A model generated the notes under the pieces. That model saw only the letters and a list, made by a program, of their open reading frames with translations. It did no database searches and was not told the origin of the DNA. Shown here piece by piece: positions 1-10,538 of a stretch of DNA of 64,000 bases; positions within the stretch are counted from its first letter, which is position 1; each line of letters opens with the position of its first letter. Source of the DNA: Archivesica marissinica (lineage: Eukaryota > Mollusca > Bivalvia > Venerida > Vesicomyidae); assembly GCA_014843695.1 (NCBI GenBank), contig CM026400.1, positions 17,374,294-17,438,293 on the forward strand, read 5' to 3'. The translations under genes were made by a program, and so were the position numbers.

Positions 1-1218
1 TGTAGTTAAATATCAAACTATGGCCAAGTATATACCGGTAAAGTATACAAGGTTGCAAAAAAACAATTAAAGTAATTCCAGAAAAAATAGCTTATTTCCT
101 GTATAAAATGCACATGATCTTAAGAGTGAAGAAAATGACCAAATCTCGTAAACATATAAACACTTGACAAAATCCGAGAAAGTTAGTATGAATATGAAGC
201 AATTGTTTCCCTTTGTTGTAATATGCCATTTGCAAGTCCTGGAATAATGATATTTAGATGAAATCCGGAACAAGTACGGCACATACGGGACTTGAGAGAA
301 TGTTAGTACGAAGCAATTATTTCCCTTTGTTGTAATACGCCATGTGCGAGTCCTGGAACAATTATATTTAGTTCTAAACTGGAGTATAAGACGCAGTAGA
401 CTTTTGGATACTATTTTGGCTGCGTCCGTCTGTCTGTCTATGTAAGATAACTAAAATGTTGTGGATGAAATTTGATGAAACTTTTTGGATGAAAACAAAC
501 TGCGTGTTATACATAGACAATTACGGTATGTGTGATCTACAGTAGAACAATTGTGGTTATTATGTATATTACCCCTTTATGCTTTAATCTTTCACTCGCT
601 CACATAATGTTCCGCTGAATTATGACTGTACCAGCCGCCATGGTGGTAAAACATTGCCAAGTCTGCCAAAACTTAAAAAAACCAACGAAACAACCAGGTC
701 TTTTAGGTACTGAGATCAAAACTGCAGTTTTATTTCACAATTTCTCTGCTCACATCATAATTTGCATGAGTGGACAGCCTGGTGATTCAATTCAATTCTG
801 TATTTTACTCTTTGTTCAGACAAGGATGAAAATGTTTGATGTATTGCTGCTAGCACAGAAGTGTTTTGTTTTGTCTTGTCAAGTGTTTAAAGATTGGTTA
901 TGAAATAATAAAACCCACTTGTTTTACTTTCTGTTTTACTTTCTGTCTGCATTGTTTCGTAATGAGCACGGCCAGGAACATTAATTTGCCCCAATTTGAT
1001 TATTGCCCCAATTTGATTATTGCCCCAACCTCCTTCCCCCCGCCCACTCTCCATGTATAGGAACCAGAGTTATTGTTTTGTGTGCATCCGTCTGTGTTAG
1101 CAGGATAACTGAAATGTTGTGGATGAATTTTGATGAAACTTTGTGGATATAAATATAAAATTGTATAGAGTGGTTGCTCCAGGAGGAAGTGAATCCATTT
1201 TGGTAGTCGGCCGCCCAG
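1..1218. other. No gene recognised; short dispersed repeats
   Basis: AT-rich sequence. Two related segments of about 60 bp occur at about 197-255 and 311-370. A second related pair sits at about 420-490 and 1080-1150, around tgttgtggatgaa. A 93-codon open frame at 622-903 shows no recognisable domain or coding character. Confidence 0.5.
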
Positions 1219-1759
1219 CGCACGGGTTTGCATCCACTGAATGTGCGCACGGGTTTGCATCCACTGAATGTGCACACGGGTTTGCATCCACTGAATGTGC
1301 GCAGGGGATTGCATCCATTGAATGTGCGCATGGGTTTGCATCCACTGAATGTGCGCATGGGTTTGCATCCACTGAATGTGCGCATGGGTGTGCATCCACT
1401 GAATGTGCGCATGGGTTTGCATCCACTGAATGTGCGCATGGGTTTGCATCCACTGAATGTGCACACGGGTTTGCATCCACTGAATGTGTGCATGGGTTTG
1501 CATCCACTGAATGTGTGCATGGGTTTGCATCCACTGAATGTGTGCATGGGTTTGCATCCACTGAATGTGTGCATGGGTTTGCATCCACTGAATGTGTGCA
1601 TGGGTTTGCATCCACTGAATGTGCACACGGGTTTGCATCCACTGAATGTGCGCACGGGTTTGCATCCACTGAATGTGCGCACGGGTTTGCATCCACTAAA
1701 TGTTTGCAGGGGTTTGCATCCACTAAATGTTTGCAGGGGATTGCATCCACTGAATGTGC
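1219..1759. repeat. 27-bp minisatellite, about 20 copies
   Basis: The unit contains gggtttgcatccactgaatg with variable gcgcac/gcgcat/gtgcat spacers. The period is a multiple of three, so several frames on both strands stay open for 200-280 codons; these are repeat artefacts. Confidence 0.97.
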
Positions 1760-2036
1760 AGTCCATCTTGTTAACCTTAAAAACATTTAGCTCAAGGCAC
1801 CAATTTGGCGAGAGGCGTCTGGGGTATGTTCCACCAGAATTGTTTATTTTTTGGGTCATTCCTCTCACACACCATTCATTTTTTTATTGCATTTTCGGCA
1901 TTTTCTTTCTTTCGGAGCTACGTGTAGGCCCAGGCATACAAGATGCCTGCCTATAAGCAGCTACGCGCTAGGGCTGCGTACCCCTTGGATTGTGGGAGAT
2001 AATTTGAATGACAAGCGATCCAGCAATCTAAACTAG

Positions 2037-2250
2037 TGTCAGGAATCGAAATTTAAATCAAAATGAAATGAATGGAGCTCACAAGGTAAAATACAGCAAT
2101 TTAAAAAAAAAAGATGCATGAACTATATTGTGTCGGGAATCGAAATTTAAATCAAAATGAAATATGGATGACATCTGCTCATAAATAAAAATAAAAATAC
2201 AGCAATTTTTTAAAAAAAGATACACAAACTATATTGTGAGAGAACACTGG
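2037..2250. repeat. Two tandem copies of a roughly 100-bp unit
   Basis: Both copies carry ggaatcgaaatttaaatcaa and a poly-A stretch followed by an (a/g)aactatattgtg motif. Confidence 0.8.
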
Positions 2251-2582
2251 TTTCAGTGTCCAGGGAAGATCAAAGAGGGTCATTTAAGGGGTATGTTTAT
2301 TGCATTTTAACTGTATTTTGATTTGTCTGATATGATGTTCCCAGTAATTCTAGTATCAGGTTAGGGTAATGTTAGAGGGTAGACCAGCTGTATGGGACTT
2401 GTAATTGATTATAAAAACTAGATAACTACCAATTAACATCAATTATCATCCATTGCTGTTCCTTTGTGGTCAAATATCTACTCATTTTTATTGTGCAGCG
2501 GTATTTTAAATATTCCGTACTGTAAATTGGGATATTTTTGTGTGGTCTGAATTTTTAAGATAAAAGAAATTTGTACACAATT

Positions 2583-3415
2583 TTAACTCTTTCCTTCATA
2601 GAGGCACCTCTTGATGCCACGTACATTGACAATGTAGCCAAACCAATGTTCATAATATAGGCCAGAATCTCATGTAGTTCCAATAATATCTATGGAGGTG
2701 GGATAGATATGGCGACTACTTATCCACTGCATGATAGCTAAATGACTATCGTTTGTATAGAGATATAATAGTATATTAACCTAAATCTCTATGTAGTCCC
2801 AGTAATATCTATGGAGGTGGGATAGATATGGCGACTACTTATCCACTGCATGATAGCTAAATGACTATCGTTTGTATAGAGATATAATAGTATATTAACC
2901 TAAATCTCTATGTAGTCCCAGTAATATCTATGGAGGTGGGATAGATATGGCGACTACTTATCCACTGCATGATAGCTAAATGGCTGTCGTTTGCATGGAG
3001 ATATATTGGTATATTAACCTAAATCTCTATGTAGTCCCAGTAATATCTATGGAGGTGGGATAGATATGGCGACTACTTATCCACTGCATGATAGCTAAAT
3101 GGCTGTCGTTTGTATGGAGATATAATAGTATATTAACCTAAATCTCTATGTAGTTCCAGTAATATCTATGGAGGTGGGATAGATATGGCGACTACTTATT
3201 CACTGCATGATAGCTAAATGGCTGTCGTTTGTATGGAGATATAATAGTATATTAACCTAAATCTCTATGAAGGAAAGGGCTAAATGGCAGTCGTTTGTAT
3301 GGATATATAATAGTATATTAACCTAAATCTCTATGAAGGAAAGGGCTAAATGGCAGTCGTTTGTATGGATATATAATAGTATATTAACCTAAATCTCTAT
3401 GAAGGAAAGGGTTAA
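2583..3415. mobile_element. TTAA-ended MITE (family M3), internally amplified
   Basis: The ends are inverted: ttaactctttccttcatag on the left and ctatgaaggaaagggttaa on the right. The interior contains a 119-bp unit (ggaggtgggatagatatggc ... aacctaaatctctatg) repeated about five times, plus shorter copies of the 3' end. Other copies lie at 20043-20279, 28791-29097 and from 49760. No coding capacity, so it is a non-autonomous DNA element; superfamily not assigned. Confidence 0.8.
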
Positions 3416-4647
3416 AGCGACACTACATCGGTGAAAAAGCAAATTTATACAACACCATAAGCAAACGGATACAACACTTATCTTTACTGTGAACACTTTA
3501 TATAATGAAACATGAAAGTTGATTGAACCAGCTACAACTCTCATTAAGGTTCATATCATGTTTGTATCAACTGTTCACAGTAAACACAATTTGTTGTATC
3601 AAGTTGAATTATGGGTATTATATAAAAGCTATTACAATTATTGTGTCCCCCCCTGTGGAGCCTCTGTGGTGTAATGGATAACAATTGTTATTATTTTATT
3701 ATCAGAAAACAAAAGAGCACACAAAATGACTTTAATAAAAATTATAAAAAAAGGTTGATTTTTTTCTCTCACACTTTTTTGTCTTTTGAAGCAAGACACA
3801 CAAAAATTAATATTGCAGAATCTACAATAAAACATTATCTGGCTGTTCTTTGAACTTTACAGTTGCTTAACTTCCAGGTCACAATTGCAATTTAGATTCT
3901 GCAAAGATAAAACGCGTGTTTTAATGGGCGACTATAAACTGCACAGGACTGAGCACAGTTTTATCATATGTCATAATTATGCTCCCATGCAACATTAATG
4001 ACCATACTCCTCTCGTAAAAACTAATGTTTTAATGTAGATTCACTATAAAGCGTGATTTATCGAGGCTTGCTCTGGATACTTGGGAAGTATGGATTCATT
4101 ATCTGGCAATCTGCAAGTTATAGGCATTGGTGTTTTTGATCAAAGGCTGTGATACACCTTAATGTTTCCACGCTTTAATATTTACATCGCTATTGCATTT
4201 CATTCGATGAATGTATGTGTGTCCTGATTGTATACATTTTCGTATGAGGGTTCCCAACTAATGATATGCAGCTGACACGCGAATTTGCAGTGTTAGGCAG
4301 CGTTCGTCGCGAGAAAAGGCATGTCTTACAGTTTACGCTGTTCCAAGGATGATTATTGACCTGGTCAGGTGTACGGCAAGATGCAACACTGTGCTAAAAA
4401 CCAGCATTTTAAATGCAAAGTGTGATATATTTTCTTTGTGTCATTGAAAAGAATAATTAATGTAAATATTAGTAATGAATCGCGGGTTAATAGTTTCCAT
4501 CGGGGTATGAACTACATTGGGCGTGCTTAAAGTTAGCGTGGACACCGCATTCAGACCTTTCAACACAAACTTTGTAACGACTTTTACAACAAAGAACATT
4601 ACAGTTGTGGAGTTAATGCCGATAATATTCGCATAATTCTGTTTACT
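3416..4647. other. No feature recognised
   Basis: AT-rich unique-looking sequence. Two overlapping 65-70 codon frames on opposite strands (3638-3853) have no recognisable domain. Confidence 0.5.
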
Positions 4648-4893
4648 TTAACCCATTCAACCCCAAGTAACTGACATGGACTGGTGCGTGATATTTTCAG
4701 ACCAATAAATTAATAAGAAAATTACCTTTGGACCAGTTCATTTATCAAAATGGGTAATTTTATCTAAAAATAGTAATAATTATTACTGGCAAAAAAGTGC
4801 AGATCCTGATGAGACGGCTCGTCATGAGCCGGCTCATCTGGATCTACACTTTTCATAAGCCTATTTAGAGGCCTGTGGGGTTGAAAGGGTTAA
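4648..4893 (+). mobile_element. Palindromic TTAA-ended MITE (family M1), copy 1
   Basis: Starts ttaacccattcaaccccaag and ends ggggttgaaagggttaa, an inverted terminal pair. The centre is a strong palindrome around cggctcgtcatgagccg. Four more copies lie in the window. No coding capacity. Confidence 0.85.
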
Positions 4894-5386
4894 TTGTCAA
4901 CAAAACTGTTTTGTAGAGCATCCTCTTTCACATACAAATTGATTTACCTAAATTTCTAACATTCTCATCATGGCAAGTCACTGGGGAGAATGGTGTATTA
5001 CAGAGAGTGAATTCTAATAACTGTTTTGGCGTTTTCACCGAGGCATTTTGGCATTTATTGCGCAGGTCTCATCTGCCTAATAATAACATATTGTTTTAGT
5101 TTCATTTTATGCTCCCTTCCAGATTTATTCAATTACACGAAAATTTGCTATATCTTATAACGTATGCGAGATTTCGTGTAACGTATGCCAGAAATGTTTA
5201 GAAACCAGTGTGCTATCAAGACGAATGCATTTTGCGTATGCAACGAGATATTAAACTAATAACCAATGCACAGGCATGCAGATTCAGTTAATATTCACAT
5301 GTCTTATCTCCTCATAAAAATGATTTGTTTTTAAGCTGTTGTGCTTATGTATGAGATATGATATTCTTTCCAGCTCTTGGACGATT
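4894..5386. other. No feature recognised
   Basis: Unique-looking AT-rich sequence without an open frame or known repeat. Confidence 0.5.
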
Positions 5387-6076
5387 CAGTTGGGTTGTTG
5401 AATCGGTGTAATTACAGTTGGGTTGTTTTTTTTATAGCAGTTGGGTCAATGCAGTTGGGTTGTTTCAATGTGTTTCAATGCAGTTGGGTTGTTTCAATGT
5501 GTTTCAATGTAGTTGGGTTGTTTCAATGTGTTTCAATGTAGTTGGGTTGTTTCAATGTGTTTCAATGCAATTGGGTTGTTTCAATGTGTTTCAATGCAAT
5601 TGGGTTGTTTCAATGTGTTTCAATGCAATTGGGTTGTTTCAATGTGTTTCAATGTAGTTGGGTTGTTTCAATGTGTTTCAATGTAGTTGGGTTGTTTCAA
5701 TGTGTTTCAATGCAATTGGGTTGTTTCAATGTGTTTCAATGCAATTGGGTTGTTTCAATGTGTTTCAATGCAATTGGGTTGTTTCAATGTGTTTCAATGT
5801 AATTGGGTTGTTTCAATGTGTTTCAATGTAGTTGGGTTGTTTCAATGTGTTTCAATGCAATTGGGTTGTTTCAATGTGTTTCAATGCAATTGGGTTGTTT
5901 CAATGTAGTTGGGGTTGTTTCAATGTGTTTCAATGTAGTTGGGTTGTTTCAATGTGTTTCAATGTAGTTGGGTTGTTTCAATGTGTTTCAATGCAATTGG
6001 GTTGTTTCAATGTAGTTGGGTTGTTTCAATGTAGTTTTAATACATTTGGGTTGTTTCAATGATGTTGAGTTGTTTT
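5387..6076. repeat. 29-bp minisatellite, about 22 copies
   Basis: The unit is built from gttgggttgtttcaat followed by gtgtttcaatg(c/t)a. The first and last copies are degenerate. Confidence 0.97.
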
Positions 6077-6087
6077 AATTCAGTTGC

Positions 6088-6137
6088 GCTGCTGCTGCTG
6101 CTGCTGCTGCTCTGCTGCTGATGATGATGATGATGGT
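6088..6137. repeat. (GCT)n-(GAT)n compound microsatellite
   Basis: A run of gct/gctg units passes directly into (atg)n. Confidence 0.95.
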
Positions 6138-6567
6138 GTTGTTATTATATACTGCAGGATGGAGCGGCATTACCCACAAATCAAACTTCGTTATCTCCTA
6201 CAATTCTATAAAGTGGTTGTAAATTTTCCCGAGGATTATTTAGCAGCTGCAGACCGTCCTTGCACATCACATATATTGATAGCATATAGACACACACGCA
6301 TGTTACGTTATACGAGCTGACGTTAGAATCATTCATTGTATTCTTTAAGTACCAGCAGAAGATCTGGAAACACTTTGTTTATTTTGATATTTTACGATAG
6401 AATTGTGAACGCGTTTGTTCATATTTTACGCGTGTTTAATATCTCGGAAGAGTTTTCTTGCTGTTTTTGTTTGATTCGGCAGTAAACATCCTCCATTAGT
6501 AATATACGTGTGTTTGGCTTAAGATAACTTAGTTAACGTCCCATTTTGCGTTTTCTTTGAAAGTGAG

Positions 6568-7634
6568 GCTCAAGATAACATTGTGTGGAGCGGAGCGGCT
6601 CAAGATAACGTTGTGTGGAGTGGAGTGGCTCAAGATAACGTTGTGTGGAGTGGAGCGGAGCGGCTTAAGATAACATTGTGTGGAGCGGAGCGGCTCAAGA
6701 TAACGTTGTGTGGAGTGGAGTGGCTCAAGATAACGTTGTGTGGAGTGGAGCGGAGTGGCTCAAGATAACGTTGTGTGGAGTGGAGCGGAGTGGCTCAAGA
6801 TAACGTTGTGTGGAGTGGAGCGGCTCAAGATAACATTGTGTGGAGTGGAGCGGCTCAAGATAACATTGTGTGGAGTGGAGCGGCTCAAGATAACGTTGTG
6901 TGGAGTGGAGCAGAGCGGCTCAAGATAAGTTGTGTGGAGTGGAGCAGAGCAGCTCAAGATAACGTTGTGTGGAGTGGAGCGACTCAAGATAACGTTGTGT
7001 GGAGTGGAGCAGAGCGGCTCAAGATAACGTTGTGTGGAGTGGAGCAGAGCAGTCAAGATAACGTTGTGTGGAGTGGAGCGGCTCAAGATAACGTTGTGTG
7101 GAGTGGAGCGGAGCGGCTCAAGATAACGTTGTGTGGAGTGGAGCAGAGCGGCTTAAGATAACGTAGTGTGGAGTGGAGCGGAGCGGCTCAAGATAACGTT
7201 GTGTGGAGCAGAGCGGCTCAAGATAACGTTGTGTGGAGTGGAGCGGCTCAAGATAACATTGTGTGGAGTGGAGCAGAGCGGCTCAAGATAACGTTGTGTG
7301 GAGCAGAGCGGCTCAAGATAACATTGTGTGGAGTGGAGCAGCTCAAGATAACGTTGTGTGGAGTGGAGCAGAGCGGTTCAAGATAACATTGTGTGGAGTG
7401 GAGTGGCTCAAGATAACGTTGTGTGGAGTGGAGCAGAGCGGCTCAAGATAACATTGTTTGGAGTGAAGCGGAGCGGCTCAAGATAACGTTGTGTGGAGTG
7501 GAGCAGAGTGGCCCAAGATAACGTTGTGTGGAGTGGAGCGGAGTGGAGCGGAGTGGAGCGGAGCGGCTCAAGATAACGTTGTGTGGAGTGGAGTGGCTCA
7601 AGATAACGTTGTGTGGAGTGGAGTGGCTCAAGAT
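6568..7634. repeat. GC-skewed minisatellite, about 30-40 bp units
   Basis: The unit is gctcaagataacgttgtgtg followed by one to three gagcg/gagtg blocks, so length varies by 5-bp steps. Small frames on both strands are artefacts. Confidence 0.95.
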
Positions 7635-7802
7635 GGAAATGGACTTAAATAAAAGGGAGATAATCTACAAATGAAAATTTCACAGATACCAGAAAACTGT
7701 GTATATGATTGTGTTGATATTTTGCTATTTCATATTTTCTAAAATGCGATTAGGATGACATTTTATTTGTTATCTATATTGTATTATTCATTATTCATTC
7801 GT

Positions 7803-7892
7803 TATTTATGGATATCCATAAATCCATTTTTGGATATCCTTAATTCCTGGTTTTGCTATTTATTCAGCATTTATGGATATCCATAAATCGAC
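7803..7892. repeat. Palindromic ATGGATATCCAT repeats, block 1
   Basis: Repeated tatggatatccataaatc, each a self-complementary core. The same motif returns at 8412-8650 on the other side of a SINE pair. Confidence 0.85.
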
Positions 7893-8411
7893 GCATGTTT
7901 GATCCCCCGTCTGACCATAATAAAATTAACAGTCTTTCAGATGGGACGTTAAACCGAGGTCTCGTGTCGGTGCTTTACACCATGCACGTAAAAGAACCAG
8001 AGGAGACTCTGGAATGGGTCTCTCTCTCTGTATCATGTACTATCCTCTAAGTCTGCCTCCGTGGTCGAGTGGTTACGGTCGCTGACTTGTATACCACTGT
8101 AACCTATCATCACTGATGGTCATGGGTTCAAGCCCCGCTCAGACCGTGTCTCATTTATATGAAAAAGTTGGCAGTTTCTTACGGAAGTTGGTGCACCCAA
8201 GTACTGGTTAACCGTTGGAGCCTGCCCAGGAAAGGTGTTGTTAGGTAAACTGCCCGCCGGCGATATAGCCCAAAAATGTTGCTGATGCAGGCGTAAAACC
8301 CGAAATATAACAGAAATATAACATAACTATCCTCCAACATCTAAAATGACTTCAGGTGGCGTCGCTCATATGGTCAACCGGTAGCGACGATATATAAACG
8401 TAAAAACACTC
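7892..8411 (+). mobile_element. SINE-A split by a nested SINE-D
   Basis: SINE-A body runs 7892-8047 (gtctgaccataataaaatta ... actatcctc) and resumes at 8335 (aacatctaaaatgacttcag ... cgacgatatataaacg). Between them SINE-D lies at 8048-8325, flanked by the 9-bp duplication actatcctc at 8039-8047 and 8326-8334. The tRNA-like head of SINE-A is truncated here. Confidence 0.9.
8048..8325 (+). mobile_element. SINE-D, tRNA-derived, full length
   Basis: The head is cctccgtggtcgagtggtta (tRNA A-box-like) and gggttcaagccccg (B-box-like), followed by ttggtgcacccaagtactgg and gcctgcccaggaaagg. Another full copy lies at 56939-57211 and a tail fragment at 27140-27262. Confidence 0.9.
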
Positions 8412-8650
8412 CATAAATCGATTTTTGGATGTCCATAAATAGCTTGGAATTATGGATATCCATATAGCGAATTATGGATATCCAATATTTGAATTATGGA
8501 TATCCATATATCGAATTATGGATATCCAATATTTGAATTATGGCTATCCATATATCGAATTATGGATATCCAATATTTGAATTATGGCTATCCATATATC
8601 GAATTATGGATATCCAATATTTGAATTATGGATATCCATAAATACTGAAT
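8412..8650. repeat. Palindromic repeats, block 2
   Basis: Alternating gaattatggatatcca with atatcg or atatttg spacers, about ten half-units. Every tatggatatccata is a perfect palindrome, so the tract can fold back on itself. Confidence 0.9.
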
Positions 8651-9611
8651 AAATAGCATTGACTGCGACATATTCCATCATGATGTCTTTCTCTCTCATT
8701 TCCGCAATCCAATTGAACAAAAAGAAATTTGTATGAACTAAATTTACATTTTATAACAATTACAGCATAAGGAGGCTGTGTGCGGGGGGGGGGGCTTCTC
8801 TAAGAATTCTGGGTAATAAAAAAGGGACATGATTCAAAGATATAAATTGATGAACATTTAAAACTCGTCTTAAATTTCCCAGTTTTCATTTCCTCCCAAA
8901 ATCCCCATTTCCATGTGAAGATCGACATTTATGCCTCATATTATACATAATTAAACAAGAACTAATCAGTGAGCAATGAACATTGAGTAGATCCGGAATT
9001 ATATGCATGGTTCCGTGAGATCCCGACTTTTAATGAAATGCAATAAATTTTCATTGATAGCAAACGTTCATACACATTTTACTGTCCGCAATAATGTTTT
9101 TATACGTCTCGTAACGTGGTACGTTAAATCATTTTACGATTTCTGTAATTTCTTTTGTTGTAAATTTGAGGTCCTTTATTGCTGGCTTCTGATGGATGTT
9201 ATAGGACAAGAAAGTACATGTGGTTTATGGGTGGATTTTCTTGTGGTCCATGAAGAACCTGTTTAAAGCTTGTTTCACAATCGTAAAATAAATAGTTTAA
9301 ACTAAGCACCTGTTATATTCAAAGAGTACAATTACACCAGTTACTGTCGCCTGGGTGCCAGTCTGTCGATTTTTCACTTTTTAACTTTAACATGAATGCT
9401 CCTATAGACTTATTTACATTGCAAACATATAATGTCCCGTTTCTGTGTTATATTGATGAAATGGCGGATTTTAAATACTACATTTAGATGGTAATGGAAC
9501 AATTCTGTGTAATTGAAGTGACCAGGCAAAATATATCGACACCTGTTCCTAGGCTACAGTAACGTACAACTTACATTCAATGTGAATAGATGTAAAATTA
9601 CATTGAAATTA
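8651..9611. other. No feature recognised
   Basis: Includes a short poly-G run near 8785 and an 87-codon open frame (9003-9266) that is Cys/Phe-rich with no domain match I can name. Confidence 0.5.
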
Positions 9612-9981
9612 CCGTACTTACTCTCATATAAGACAGGATTTTTCTTTCCCCTACCAGACTATGGCCCTCAAAGTGGCTTCCCGTCTTATAAGCGAGTGAT
9701 AAAAATAAAAAAGTTATTTATCTTTTTAATCAGTTTATTCCAACTCAGTAATTGATGACCTTATATTGAAGTAACTGAAAGGATGTAACACAACCATAGA
9801 CTCTGTAAGCTCATGAACTTGTCAATAGATTTGACATAATTTGCAGTGCTTAATTATTTGTTTGATCTTCTTCCGAGTGGTTTCCATTTTATCAATCCGT
9901 CTTATACGCGGGTCTATGCAAAATACCACTGATTTAAGATCTAAATTGGGTCGAGAGCGTCTAATAGGCAAGTGAATACGG
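9612..9981. mobile_element. TA-flanked MITE with CCGTA(C/T)TTA termini
   Basis: The left end is ccgtacttactctcatataa and the right end ggcaagtgaatacgg, flanked by TA on both sides. It is about 370 bp without coding capacity. Termini and TA target fit a Tc1/mariner-type non-autonomous element. A related sequence (ctcgcctataagacg) occurs at about 34005-34075. Confidence 0.7.
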
Positions 9982-10396
9982 TACTAACAATATCAATGGT
10001 GAACGTACACTGTATATCAAATGTTTGCATTGTCAATATTATTAGCATGGGGAACCTTTCTCGGCGATGTTCACAGTTCTAAGTTCCTCTTCAGGTAATT
10101 CTGCTTGTCCCATGTGTATGTGGCTCGGTGGCCGATCGCCTAACAATCTTTCAATTCTAACACCAAGAATTTGACTGCCGACTCCAGGTAGATGTTATCA
10201 AAATACTTTCTTAGTATCTCCCACACAAGACCGTATCGAAATACTTTCTACTTATAATCTTGATCCCATCCTTGCATGATTTTCGAAGGAGGATAGGAAT
10301 GTTGCAGTTGAATGGCCACTCGTGAAACTGTTTGTTCCATCCATCTTGCATCCAGTCATACCTCTAAATAAGCGAGATTTCTTCGTATAATTTCAG
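9982..10396. other. No feature recognised upstream of the first DDR exon in view
   Basis: I looked here for the missing upstream DDR exon (an open stretch ending in two bases of a split codon, then gt) and found none that could be supported. Confidence 0.5.
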
Positions 10397-10538
10397 AATT
10401 CGGACAGAGACTATGGGCGGAGCCTGGTGTCCTAAGCCAATGATAGACCAGTTCTCGTACGAATATCTACAAATAGACTTGGGCAAGCTTTGTGTGATGA
10501 CAATGGTAGAAATACAGGGACGATTTGGAAACGGACAG
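10397..10538 (+). CDS. Ddr: DDR exon 1 of window: discoidin domain, GAWCP segment
   Basis: The acceptor is ataatttcag and the donor is gtaagc. The first base completes a codon from an upstream exon; the remaining 47 codons end in phase 0. The exon encodes [13 protein letters not shown], then a YLQIDL strand and [15 protein letters not shown] followed by a YLQ(I/V)DL strand and a QGR loop is the DDR discoidin-domain signature. Arg42 lies eight residues before Glu50 of the next exon, the same spacing as the DDR2 collagen-contact residues Arg105 and Glu113. An upstream exon ending with two bases of a split codon is required, and I could not find it between 1 and 10396. Confidence 0.9.

Noticed and set aside
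622..903. 93-codon open frame as a small gene
   Set aside because: No domain, no splice or promoter support, and amino-acid composition as expected for random AT-rich sequence.
1000..1956. Frames of 215-283 codons on both strands
   Set aside because: Artefacts of the 27-bp minisatellite.
1..10396. Upstream DDR exons (signal peptide, first discoidin segment) inside the window
   Set aside because: I looked for an open segment ending in two bases of a split codon plus a donor and for a signal peptide, and found none convincing. They are probably upstream of position 1.
10397..10421. Possible one-base frameshift at the start of exon 1 (an alternative frame reads NSDRDYG before GAWCP)
   Set aside because: With one base carried over from the upstream exon, the frame reads [13 protein letters not shown] without interruption, and the total CDS is then exactly divisible by three. 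No frameshift is needed.
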